Positions 1 to 7,863 of a DNA stretch of 64,000 nt are shown here, piece by piece. The notes under the pieces are model-generated. The model made no database searches. It worked only from the letters and a program-made list of their open reading frames with translations, and was not told where the DNA came from. The translations under genes were made by a program, and so were the position numbers. Each line of letters begins with the position of its first letter. The first letter of the stretch is position 1. Source of the DNA: JAGQPD01 sp020426865. GTDB taxonomy: Bacteria > Planctomycetota > Planctomycetia > Pirellulales > Pirellulaceae. Location: the NCBI GenBank assembly GCA_041399065.1, contig JAWKTN010000009.1:62001-126000 (forward strand), read 5' to 3'.

Positions 1-428
1 CCACCGATGGCGGTCGCAATGGCTATTGCCTCGGAACGATTACTTTTGGAGAACATCCGAGCGCACTTGGCGCGAAAACAGTCACTCCCTTCGCCGATCT
101 TGAGATGGGTAAACAAAGGACCGGTTGAACTACGTACCGGAACTTCATCAAGCTCAGCCAGCGTGTATTCAAACATTGTTTTCACACGGTGGTTCGTTGG
201 GCTGGCAATGTGCAGGATAATGAGCCGGCGGTTCGTTAGCGCGATCAAAAAGTTCTTGGTTAGCAATTGGACCGCGATCACTCCGGGAATCGTGGCAATA
301 GCAATCAGCGCGATGAGCAACGCCAAGTGTGGCTGGCGGACGCCGAAGCACCAATGGCGAATGGTTTCGCCATCCTCCAAATAGGGCTGCAGGATTTCGC
401 GGGCACGATCATCGGTCAATTTGGCCAT
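1..428 (-). CDS. Partial membrane protein with PH-like domain (C-terminus beyond window)
   Basis: The minus-strand frame is open from ATG at 428 to the window edge, giving about 142 residues with no stop. The visible N-terminus (MAKLTDDRAREILQ) is followed by a hydrophobic segment at about residues 34-56. Next comes a stretch beginning FLIALTNRRLIIL, which resembles the 'lTnrRli' strand of bacterial PH-like (bPH/YcxB-type) domains. An AAAGG lies upstream of the ATG. The role is unknown; such proteins are usually small membrane-associated proteins of undefined function. The PH-like call is by eye and tentative; the reality of the frame is better supported than its function. Confidence 0.6.
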   Translation of the reverse strand, partial: MAKLTDDRAREILQPYLEDGETIRHWCFGVRQPHLALLIALIAIATIPGVIAVQLLTKNFLIALTNRRLIILHIASPTNHRVKTMFEYTLAELDEVPVRSSTGPLFTHLKIGEGSDCFRAKCARMFSKSNRSEAIAIATAIG

Positions 429-562
429 GGGGTAGGACCTTTCTGGTGTTTGGTGAGCAAAGTGATGACTGGGCGAGTCGCTTTCGCCGCGACTGCAAGA
501 GAAGAATCACCGGCAGCTTAGACGGCCCCTCACGCTTTTGAAAATTTTTTTTGTGCGAGCGA

Positions 563-1342
563 TCAGCTGGCAGGCCGTTCGAGCTGAATCATGTAGTTTT
601 CCAGCCGAATTAGGCAGTTTCCCTGTTTTTCGACCGATTTTCCCGGAGCCACTCGTTCGCTCAAATCCGCGTCGAACGATAGTGCCGAACCAGTGTTGGT
701 AACTCGATATCGGTCCGCCGATGTCCGCTCGAACCTGCCCTGTCGACGCGACAGATGTCGCTCCGTCTCCGCGGCAATCACGACCCGCACGCGATCATCC
801 GCGTCCAGGATTTCGCCTTTCGCTGGATCTCGCTGCTGGCGTCGGCCGAATTCAATCGGTCTGGAAAAGTCGCAGGCGGCAATCTTTCGATCGTCCTCGA
901 AAAATGTTACCCGCAGGGGAAAGAGGATTTCCAACTGCTGATGCAAAGATAACGCGAAAGCTGGATCGCTATTCTGCGTCCACGCACAGAAGTCGTCGAC
1001 CGAAGGTTGATCTCCCCACCGCTGCCTGGCAGAAAACTCCGCGATCGCCAAGTCGCGATCCACAAGATCGACCGAAACGTGTCCCGCCAATTCGTGCCGG
1101 AAACGAAGGGAATCGGCAACACCGCTAGTTACGAGCCCCTGCTTCGATCGGGCTTCAAACTCAATTCGCATCAACTCGGTCAACAACGCCAACCGTAACT
1201 CGGCCGATGGCACCTGATCGACCAAGCGTCGCACGTCCGCCGGCGTCCGTGGTAAACGCAGTGACTCGAATTCACAACACAGCCGGTCGACTTTGATCAG
1301 CGAATCGAGTGCGTCACGCGGGTTATGAGAAGATGGCGACAT
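563..1342 (-). CDS. FHA-like domain protein, divergent from an ECF sigma gene
   Basis: A 259-residue protein. The middle part (about residues 100-150, with QPSVDDFCAWTQN) resembles the linker seen upstream of kinase domains in planctomycete Ser/Thr kinases. The C-terminal about 90 residues look like a forkhead-associated fold: an EFGRRQ strand, then ERHLSRRQGRFE, then VTNTGSALSF and a PGKS turn. These are the GR, SRxH-like and N-x-G-S positions of FHA phosphothreonine readers. There is no kinase catalytic core, so it may be a phospho-peptide sensor or a kinase relic. It is transcribed divergently from the neighbouring sigma factor gene, about 90 bp from that gene's preferred start, which suggests a regulatory pair. 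The FHA assignment is inferred from motif spacing only. Confidence 0.7.
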   Translation of the reverse strand: MSPSSHNPRDALDSLIKVDRLCCEFESLRLPRTPADVRRLVDQVPSAELRLALLTELMRIEFEARSKQGLVTSGVADSLRFRHELAGHVSVDLVDRDLAIAEFSARQRWGDQPSVDDFCAWTQNSDPAFALSLHQQLEILFPLRVTFFEDDRKIAACDFSRPIEFGRRQQRDPAKGEILDADDRVRVVIAAETERHLSRRQGRFERTSADRYRVTNTGSALSFDADLSERVAPGKSVEKQGNCLIRLENYMIQLERPAS

Positions 1343-1433
1343 AGATTGATTATAGCGTTGATTGTGAGTAGGATCCTATCGTGCATTGCATGTGGTGGAT
1401 CAAGGACAGCTAGGAAACAAGCGGAGAGCAGCC

Positions 1434-2066
1434 TTGTCGCTTGAATCAGAAAACTCGGTGACCGCCTGGCTGGAAAACCTGCGCGCGGACGACCAAGACG
1501 CCGCCGCCAAGCTGTGGGAGCGGTATTTCCATCCGCTCTTGTCGCGTGCCGACCGGCGCTTCGGCGCTCGGTCCCGGTTACGAGCGGCCGGGCCGGAAGA
1601 TGCCGTGGCCGATGCCATTCACTCGGTCTTTCGTCGGTATCAACGAGGGGAATTGTCGGAAATCCGCGACCGCGACGGCCTCTGGCGGCTGCTAATGACC
1701 GTCACCGACCGCAAATGCTCGAATCTTGTTCGCCGCGAAACTGCCGCCAAGCGAGGCGGTGGGCGGGTGCATGCTGCGTCCAACTTGCAGCCAGAAAACG
1801 CCGAGCACAGCGATGTTGGTGGTCCCCTCGACTACCTTGCCAGCGGCGAACTGTCCCCCGACGCCCATGCCGCGGTCACGGAAACCTTCGATCACCTCCT
1901 GCAGATCCTGCACGATCATGATCCCGAACTCGTCGCCATCGCCACCAGCAAGATGGAAGGTTGGAAGAACGAAGAAATCGCTGAACAACTCGGTCGCTCC
2001 GTCGCCACCGTTGAACGGCGTCTCAAGCTGATCCGCGAGCTCTGGCAGGCTTTTGACGGTCGTTAA
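1434..2066 (+). CDS. ECF-family RNA polymerase sigma factor
   Basis: Alternative sigma factor of the extracytoplasmic-function group that directs RNA polymerase to a regulon. From the preferred start it reads SLESENSVTAWLENLRA followed by DAAAKLWERYF, the characteristic N-terminus of planctomycete ECF factors. Region 2 runs through about residue 100 (RRYQRGELSEIRDRDGLWRLL). Region 4 has a clear helix-turn-helix (NEEIAEQLGRSVATVERRL) near the C-terminus. I chose TTG at 1434 because a GGAGAG sits about 8 bases upstream and the product then begins where the family does; the frame is open from a TTG at 1386. No anti-sigma factor is visible; the divergent FHA-like gene is the obvious partner candidate. 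Confidence 0.88.
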   Translation: MSLESENSVTAWLENLRADDQDAAAKLWERYFHPLLSRADRRFGARSRLRAAGPEDAVADAIHSVFRRYQRGELSEIRDRDGLWRLLMTVTDRKCSNLVRRETAAKRGGGRVHAASNLQPENAEHSDVGGPLDYLASGELSPDAHAAVTETFDHLLQILHDHDPELVAIATSKMEGWKNEEIAEQLGRSVATVERRLKLIRELWQAFDGR

Positions 2067-2221
2067 ATTGGTCCGCTATTGCCGATTTTGTGGATTCGGG
2101 TCAATTTGCCGGCCGTTGCGACCGATCCAGCCTAAAGTAGTACGAATGGGGCAGCATTCGCATTGATGGTTAGCATCCGCTAGCAAGGCTCATCTTTTTC
2201 TCACAACGGAAAGGGGCAACA

Positions 2222-2401
2222 ATGCGCTGTCCACACTGCTATTCCACATCCGTTTTTCGTAGCCGCAGCCGTAATGCTGGAATGAAAACATTCATCGCCT
2301 GGCTGTTAGCGACGGCACGATGTCATTCGTGTTGCCATGTCTTCGTGGTACCGGCCTGGCGAGTTCGTGATCCGAGCATGACATGCTCTCGTGTCAGCTA
2401 G
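2222..2401 (+). CDS. Small zinc-ribbon protein
   Basis: A 59-residue ORF beginning MRCPHCYSTSVFRSRSRN and ending just before the next intergenic palindrome. It has a CxxC at residues 3-6 and another at 34-37 (CHSC), the spacing of a treble-clef/zinc-ribbon mini-protein. Comparable tiny proteins starting 'MxCPxCxS..VxRSRR' occur in many planctomycetes and verrucomicrobia, of unknown function. A strong Shine-Dalgarno-like AAAGGGG lies 7 bases before the ATG. The residues after 45 are less family-like, so the tail may be divergent. Confidence 0.65.
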   Translation: MRCPHCYSTSVFRSRSRNAGMKTFIAWLLATARCHSCCHVFVVPAWRVRDPSMTCSRVS

Positions 2402-2411
2402 CCAAAATCCT

Positions 2412-2429
2412 ACGGCTGGGGACAGCCGT
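2412..2429. repeat. Dispersed short palindrome, copy 1
   Basis: ACGGCTGGGGACAGCCGT, with 7-bp complementary arms, followed by GGGACATT. It is the reverse complement of the elements at 7026 and 35220. The element sits between the convergent zinc-ribbon and oxidoreductase genes. It could fold as a transcript hairpin but lacks a T-tract. Confidence 0.75.
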
Positions 2430-2435
2430 GGGACA

Positions 2436-3779
2436 TTAGGCCGGCAATTCAAATCCGCTGCGGCGTTCGCGGTGTAACAGAGCGTTGGCCTGGTCATCGC
2501 CGCGGAATTGTTCGGCGGCGGCGTCCCAGGCGAGTCGTCGCCCGAGTTGGCGCGTGATGTTTACCAAGTGGCAGACGGTAATCGACCGATGTCCGATTTC
2601 CACATCGGCGACAGGTTGTTGTCGCGAACGAATACAGTCGATCCAATTCTGCATGTGCCAACGCGCTTGCCATAGCGCCAGCGAATCGCTCCACTTGCGT
2701 TCTTCTTCCGGCACGTCGAGTGCTTTGAGTATTTCCTGTGCGATTTCCGGTGGGTTGGATGTCACCTTATTGCGATTGATCTCCAGTTTTCCGTGCTCGC
2801 CGACGAACACGGCGCCCCCCATTGGGCCCCGGCCCATCTCGAGCACGAAATGTACTTCCACTCCCGTGTCATATCGGGCGACAACCTGGCCCGGCGTGCC
2901 GGAATCGATGGGCCACAATTCGACCGGTCCTGTATGATCAGCGCCCAAGGCCCATTGAATCTGGTCGACACCGTGAGCGCCCCAATTGGTCATTTCCCCG
3001 CCGGCAAAATCTCGCCACCGCATCCATCCCGTCCACTCGCGATTGAATTCTCGCCACGCTGCTTGATTCAGCCATGCGTCCCAATTCCATCCGCTCGGCA
3101 CTCCCTCGGCGGGAAAAGGCTGCTGCGGTGATACCTCGGCCATCGGGTAGTTCATCGCGCGCACCTGGCGCAGTTTTCCAAGCCCTCCCGATCGCACAAA
3201 TTCGCATGCCAACCGGTTGATCTCCATCGACCGCTGCTGAGTTCCGACTTGTAGAATTCGCTCGTGCCGGCGGACGGCAGTGACAAGGGAACGACCCTCA
3301 GAGACGTAAAGCGTCAACGGCTTTTCGGCATAGATGTCCTTGCCCGCCTGGCAGGCATGTATACACGGCAATACTCGTTGAAACTCGCCCGTCGCCACCA
3401 CGACCGCATCGATGTCGTTTCTCTCCAGCAAGCTGCGGTAGTCCGATTCGATCGGCCAGCTCCCCTTCGCCTCGGCCTTGAAGGTCTCGGCACGGGATGA
3501 ATTACAGTCGCTAAGCGCCACCAGCCTTGCCGATTCGGGCAACTGCTGCAGCAGCAAGCGGCCACGACCACCGACGCCGATCGCCCCCACGGCAACGCGG
3601 TCATTGGCGCCCGGTTGCCCCGGTGCGGCCAGCACGCCACGCGGAACGATGGTCGGAAAGCCTCCCAACCACGCGGTGCTCGCTACCGCGGTGCTCGCCG
3701 CACTTGCACGTTTCAGAAATTGACGACGTGATCGTCGGGACGACGCGGCTGAATGCGACGTGTCAACATTCATGGTCAT
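2436..3779 (-). CDS. TAT-exported Gfo/Idh/MocA-family oxidoreductase
   Basis: A 447-residue NAD(P)-dependent oxidoreductase of the glucose-fructose oxidoreductase/inositol dehydrogenase superfamily. The N-terminus carries a twin-arginine signal (RRSRRQFLKRAS) with a hydrophobic core ending near APG, so it is probably periplasmic with a pre-bound cofactor. The Rossmann fold follows (AIGVGGRG), and the family EKP motif is present (YAEKPLTLYVSEG). ATG at 3779 was chosen because AGGAGC precedes it by 6 bases and the TAT motif follows; the frame is open a further 39 codons upstream. It is divergent from the GH127-type glycosidase, which hints at a shared carbohydrate role, but the substrate cannot be read from sequence. 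Confidence 0.9.
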   Translation of the reverse strand: MTMNVDTSHSAASSRRSRRQFLKRASAASTAVASTAWLGGFPTIVPRGVLAAPGQPGANDRVAVGAIGVGGRGRLLLQQLPESARLVALSDCNSSRAETFKAEAKGSWPIESDYRSLLERNDIDAVVVATGEFQRVLPCIHACQAGKDIYAEKPLTLYVSEGRSLVTAVRRHERILQVGTQQRSMEINRLACEFVRSGGLGKLRQVRAMNYPMAEVSPQQPFPAEGVPSGWNWDAWLNQAAWREFNREWTGWMRWRDFAGGEMTNWGAHGVDQIQWALGADHTGPVELWPIDSGTPGQVVARYDTGVEVHFVLEMGRGPMGGAVFVGEHGKLEINRNKVTSNPPEIAQEILKALDVPEEERKWSDSLALWQARWHMQNWIDCIRSRQQPVADVEIGHRSITVCHLVNITRQLGRRLAWDAAAEQFRGDDQANALLHRERRSGFELPA

Positions 3780-3977
3780 CGATGCTCCTGGGGGCAGAAT
3801 TTTCAACGGCGGTTGGCTAAACTGAAGCAAGTAAACTGATTGGCGTTGCGGGCACGAGTCTTCAGCAGCAGAACGGTCGGCGACTCGTGGGGCCATTATA
3901 TGACCTAGGAGGATCCGAAAGCAAACTAGTTGGAAGCGGCATTGGGAAGAATCTGTTTATTTGGAGAGCAACGTACC

Positions 3978-6794
3978 ATGGCACGAGAGCCGCAATCGGC
4001 ATTCGACAGAAATTTAACGGTCACATCAGTCCGCCGAAACATCGCGCGGTGGACCACCTTTGGGCTGGGGGTCGTCTTCGCGATGCAACTGGGGTTCATG
4101 CAATCGCCAACAGTTGCCGAGGACCAAACGTCGCGCAACATGGCCTTGGTAGCCGACGCCACGGCTTCCTATGTCTCCGGAGATACTTCCGTCGCAGCGC
4201 TGAACGACGGTTTCGATCCGGACCGGTCGGGCGACGGGTCGCATGGCTCCTACGGCAATTGGAACCGCACGGGAACGCAGTGGGTCGAGTATCGATGGTC
4301 GAAACCGATTAGCACCAATCGTGTCGATGTTTATTGGTGGTCGGACGGCCGAGGCATTCATCCGCCCAAGGCGTGCCGGTTGTTGTACTGGGACGGAAAG
4401 GAATTGGTCCCCGTGCCAGCAGCCAGTGGTTTGGCGGTCGAAACTGACAAGTTCAATACAACGTCGTTCGAAACGATAGCAACCGACCGATTGCGACTGG
4501 AGATTGATTCCGACGACAAAGGAAACTCGACCGGCATCCTGGAATGGAAAGTGTGGGACAGTGGTGCGTCACCAGATTTTCCGCCGACGGTCCATGCCGG
4601 TGTTGATCGTGTCACGGTGCTGGGAGGAAAAACCTATCTGAACGGAACCGTTAAAACGCTGCGGGGCAATAGCGATCCTGCGGTATCGACGATGTGGGAC
4701 AAACTGTCAGGACCAGCCGACGTGACGTTCGGCGACCCGGCGGCCGTAGGTACATCCGCGGCGTTTTCGGCGGAAGGAGAGTACGTTCTGCGGTTGACGG
4801 GCCAGGCCGGATCATTATCGGCGTCTTCGACGCTACAGGTCCGAGTCGTGCCGGCTCCTCCAAAGACGCATTTGCGGCATGTCGACGTTCAGCCGTATGC
4901 GATCCACAGTCCCTTGTGGCAACAACGAGCGAAAGCGTTGATTGTCAATTGGATACCGCATTGTGTCGCCAAGATCAACGATCCCGAACTGCGCGAGGGT
5001 GGCATCAACAACTTTGAAGAAGCTGCAAAAAAACTTAACGGTCAACCCTCGGACCGTCATCGTGGCTATGTGTTCTCCAATGCCTGGGTCCACAATACGA
5101 TGGAGTCGATTTGTCTGGCATTGATGATTGATGCCCAGGGCGATCCGGATATCGAAACGGCACAAAAACAATTGCGGCAGACTTTAGAGGAGTGGATTCC
5201 CAAAATCCTTGCAGCTCAGGAACCGGATGGCTACCTGCAGACAGCCTTTACGCTTGACGAACGTCGTCGCTGGTCGCCCCGCCTGCGCGGCGATCACGAG
5301 GGTTACGTGGCGGCCTATTTCATCGAAGCGGCGATCTCCCACCATTTGCTCACCGGTGGCAACGATTCGCGGCTGTACGACGGGGCGAAAGAATTAGCCG
5401 ACTGTTGGTACAACAATATCGGACCCGCCCCGAAGAAGCCGTGGTACGATGGCCATCAAGCCCTGGAAATGGCGCTCATGCGTCTGGCCCGCTACGTCGA
5501 CAAGATCGAAGGCGTGGGCCGCGGCGATCGCCATCGCGAGCTGGCAAAGTTCTTGATGGATTGCCGCTTTAACGCGAGCGAAGATCACGAGCGCGACGAA
5601 TACGATCAGGATCATTTGCCAGTCATCCAACAATACGAAGCCGTCGGGCATGCCGTTCGAGCCGTCTACTCCTATACGGGGATGGCGGATGTGGCGCTGG
5701 AAACTGGCGACACCGATTACGAGAGCGCCGTGTTGTCGCTGTGGGACAATATTGTCAACAAGAAGTACTACGTCACTGGGGGAGTGGGGAGCGGTGAGAC
5801 ATCCGAAGGCTTTGGACCGGATTTCTCGCTGCGAAACGGTTCCTACTGCGAATCGTGCTCCGGTTGCGGCGAGCTGTTCTTCCAACATCGTCTGAACCTG
5901 ATCCAGCGCGACGCCCAATATGCCGATCTCTGCGAAGAGACGTTGTACAACGCGATTCTCGGTGATATCGACCTGGAAGGGAAGAATTTCTATTACCAGA
6001 ACCCGCTCGACGAACGTCGACCTCGCTACGATTGGCATGTCTGCCCTTGTTGTGTTGGCAATATTCCACGGACGCTGCTTTCGCTCCCCACCTGGATGTA
6101 TGCCTTGGGGGAACAGTCGCTGTATGTCAATCAGTTTGTCGCAAGCGAGATTCGCGTGGGCGACGTCGCCGGAACTGCTGTGCGCGTTGTCCAAAGCACG
6201 GACTATCCGTGGCACGGCGACGTGACGATGGTGATCGAACCGGAAAAGTCGAGTCGGTTCACGGTTCTTGTTCGGTCACCGCATCGTGATGTTAGCCAGT
6301 TGTATCAAGCAACTCCGAGGGCCGACGGTATCGAAAACTTGTCCGTAAACGGACAGCCTGTGGATGCGTCCGTGCAGCACGGATACGTGGCGATCGAGCG
6401 CCAATGGCAAGCAGGTGACAAGATTCAGTTTTCGATTCCCATGGCGATCCAGCGCGTGAAGTGCGACGAGCGTGTTGAAGCGAACCGAGGCCGCGTAGCG
6501 TTGCGGCGAGGTCCGTTGGTCTACAATATCGAAAGCGTTGACCAGGACATCGATCAGGTACTGGACGCGAGTGCGGAGTTGGTTGCTCAGTGGCGACCGG
6601 AGCTGTTGCAAGGGGTGATGGTGATAACAGGAAAGTTTCGGGATGGCAGCGACTTGCTGGCCATTCCCAACTATGCCCGTTACAACCGCTTCGACCGCGC
6701 TTCGAGTGCCGGTGCTGCCGGAAATGAGGCAGGGCGCAGGCGTCGGGGCGGAGGTGTCCGGTCCATCGTCTGGATCCGAGACCAGGCCGAATAG
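3978..6794 (+). CDS. GH127-type (DUF1680) glycoside hydrolase, secreted, with extra N-terminal domains
   Basis: A 938-residue protein. An N-terminal hydrophobic signal or anchor lies at about residues 25-45. It is followed by a discoidin/F5-8-like module (WNRTGTQWVEYRWSKP), an Ig/PKD-like module (about residues 190-290) and a long alpha-barrel DUF1680 domain. GH127 beta-L-arabinofuranosidases use a zinc-bound cysteine nucleophile with nearby Glu and Cys ligands. The matching pieces here are E625/C627 in YCESCSGCGELFF and the C689-P-C-C692 cluster in HVCPCCVGNIPR. The start at 3978 has GGAG about 10 bases upstream. DUF1680 also contains enzymes of other specificity, so beta-L-arabinofuranosidase is the best guess rather than certain. 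The C-terminus ends in an Arg-rich tail. Confidence 0.9.
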   Translation: MAREPQSAFDRNLTVTSVRRNIARWTTFGLGVVFAMQLGFMQSPTVAEDQTSRNMALVADATASYVSGDTSVAALNDGFDPDRSGDGSHGSYGNWNRTGTQWVEYRWSKPISTNRVDVYWWSDGRGIHPPKACRLLYWDGKELVPVPAASGLAVETDKFNTTSFETIATDRLRLEIDSDDKGNSTGILEWKVWDSGASPDFPPTVHAGVDRVTVLGGKTYLNGTVKTLRGNSDPAVSTMWDKLSGPADVTFGDPAAVGTSAAFSAEGEYVLRLTGQAGSLSASSTLQVRVVPAPPKTHLRHVDVQPYAIHSPLWQQRAKALIVNWIPHCVAKINDPELREGGINNFEEAAKKLNGQPSDRHRGYVFSNAWVHNTMESICLALMIDAQGDPDIETAQKQLRQTLEEWIPKILAAQEPDGYLQTAFTLDERRRWSPRLRGDHEGYVAAYFIEAAISHHLLTGGNDSRLYDGAKELADCWYNNIGPAPKKPWYDGHQALEMALMRLARYVDKIEGVGRGDRHRELAKFLMDCRFNASEDHERDEYDQDHLPVIQQYEAVGHAVRAVYSYTGMADVALETGDTDYESAVLSLWDNIVNKKYYVTGGVGSGETSEGFGPDFSLRNGSYCESCSGCGELFFQHRLNLIQRDAQYADLCEETLYNAILGDIDLEGKNFYYQNPLDERRPRYDWHVCPCCVGNIPRTLLSLPTWMYALGEQSLYVNQFVASEIRVGDVAGTAVRVVQSTDYPWHGDVTMVIEPEKSSRFTVLVRSPHRDVSQLYQATPRADGIENLSVNGQPVDASVQHGYVAIERQWQAGDKIQFSIPMAIQRVKCDERVEANRGRVALRRGPLVYNIESVDQDIDQVLDASAELVAQWRPELLQGVMVITGKFRDGSDLLAIPNYARYNRFDRASSAGAAGNEAGRRRRGGGVRSIVWIRDQAE

Positions 6795-7025
6795 ATGGTC
6801 AATACCTCGAACCGCATAGTATTGGATGCCTCGAACCACAAAGATACGCCGCAGGGCTTCTGCGGCAGCGGCAAAGAAATGGCCGCGTGATTCCCAATGA
6901 AGCTTTTTTCCTGAACACTTGCCAAATCGTTGTCTTTTGGCAATAGGTGAAGGACAAGTAACGGATAAGTCCCGGTGGACTTATCGCCGGGGCATCCGGT
7001 AATAGTCAAGTTCTGGCAAAGTGCC

Positions 7026-7042
7026 ACGGCTGTCCCCAGCCG
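7026..7042. repeat. Dispersed short palindrome, copy 2
   Basis: ACGGCTGTCCCCAGCCG, the same core as at 35220 and the reverse complement of 2412-2429. It is embedded in the palindrome-rich island. Confidence 0.7.
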
Positions 7043-7270
7043 CATCGCGGGCTTTCCCGCAAGGCACGACGCGCTATCGTCAGAGACCCGGGTGGCACTT
7101 CGCCGTACTCGTACTCAGCGCAGCGGTACTCGTACTCCTACTCGATGATCGCGCCGGCAATGGGACGAATGTTGAACCCTTGTCGATCGATGACGAGCGC
7201 ATACGCGTACGAGTACCGGGATTCTGAGTATGACTGCGATCCTGGCGCTGGACCGTAACACACGTGTGTC

Positions 7271-7421
7271 GGGCCTTCGGCCCTGGGGCGCGGGGCGGCG
7301 GAAACCGGGCCCTTCGGGCCCGGCCGGAGTTGTAAAGGGCCTTCGGCCCAGGGACGGCGAGCTCGAGGTCGCGTTCGTGCTATCGATGCAAAGGCCCTCC
7401 AGGCCTTCGGCCCGGAGGGCC
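7271..7421. repeat. Cluster of CTTCGG-centred GC palindromes
   Basis: Four strong hairpins occur in 150 bp: GGGCCTTCGGCCC at 7271-7283, GGGCCCTTCGGGCCC at 7307-7321, GGGCCTTCGGCCC again at 7337-7349, and a nested one at 7393-7421 with GGCCCTCC/GGAGGGCC outer arms. CTTCGG is a stable RNA tetraloop context, so transcripts would fold strongly. No T-tracts follow, so these are not standard terminators; they look REP-like. Confidence 0.75.
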
Positions 7422-7576
7422 GCAACAACCTCTGCCGGTGGCGCAGCCACCGGTGACGTGCTCCCCCGCGCCCAGGCCCGGAGGGCCGACACACATACGG
7501 CATAGCGGGTTGGCAATTGTCGCGAGTTCGTGCATCTTGGCGCCAGTGGCAAAACGGGATTACCATTGTGACGTTC

Positions 7577-7768
7577 CTTGGCCCCCTCGCCGGCTTGCCC
7601 GGCAGGAGCCACCGTTTGGTTGGCTAGTGGTTCCGCGACTTCACCACCCGGGCCCGGGCGGTCGCCGCCTGCAGCGGCGATCGCCGCGGCCAATGCGGGT
7701 GTGACAACGATTGGCGCCCTAGCTTTCAAACTGTGGCTCCTGCCGGGCAAGCCGGCGAGGGGGCCAAG
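7577..7768. repeat. 36-bp perfect inverted repeat flanking a 120-bp GC-rich centre
   Basis: The left arm 7577-7612 (begins CTTGGCCCCCTCGCC, ends AGGAGCCAC) is the exact reverse complement of the right arm 7733-7768. The centre (7613-7732) contains further GC palindromes such as CCCGGGCCCGGG and a GCCGC/GCGGC set. No ORF of transposase type lies inside. It could be a MITE-like element or a structured RNA; the sequence alone does not decide. Confidence 0.8.
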
Positions 7769-7863
7769 TGTGACACCGGAGCGTTACAGCGGGACCGAGG
7801 GCGCGGTGGGCGCCACCCGCGCGTTACAAAGAGCCAGAACAATGACGAGCAAACGTGGAGGGT

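Larger units (their letters stand above)
6795..7863. other. Gene-free, palindrome-rich intergenic island
   Basis: About 1.07 kb between the GH127-type gene and a DUF1501 gene with no credible ORF; the open frames here are Arg/Gly/Pro low-complexity and lack family features. It holds a 7-bp hairpin at about 6848-6868 (GCCGCAG arms) and a 9-bp perfect hairpin at 6964-6985 (GATAAGTCC arms with a CGGT loop). It also holds one copy of the dispersed palindrome, GTACTC-rich direct repeats at 7104-7143, a run of CTTCGG-centred palindromes and a long inverted repeat. The last two are listed separately. Confidence 0.7.

Noticed and set aside
5394..6215. 273-residue antisense ORF inside the GH127-type gene
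   Set aside because: No family motif or ribosome site; the opposite strand encodes a clearly conserved enzyme.
7271..7421. Series of rho-independent terminators
   Set aside because: The CTTCGG hairpins are strong but none is followed by a T-tract.
7115..7750. 211-residue minus ORF in the palindromic island
   Set aside because: Low-complexity Arg/Ala/Pro translation of repeat DNA, no motif, and the frame runs through perfect inverted repeats.
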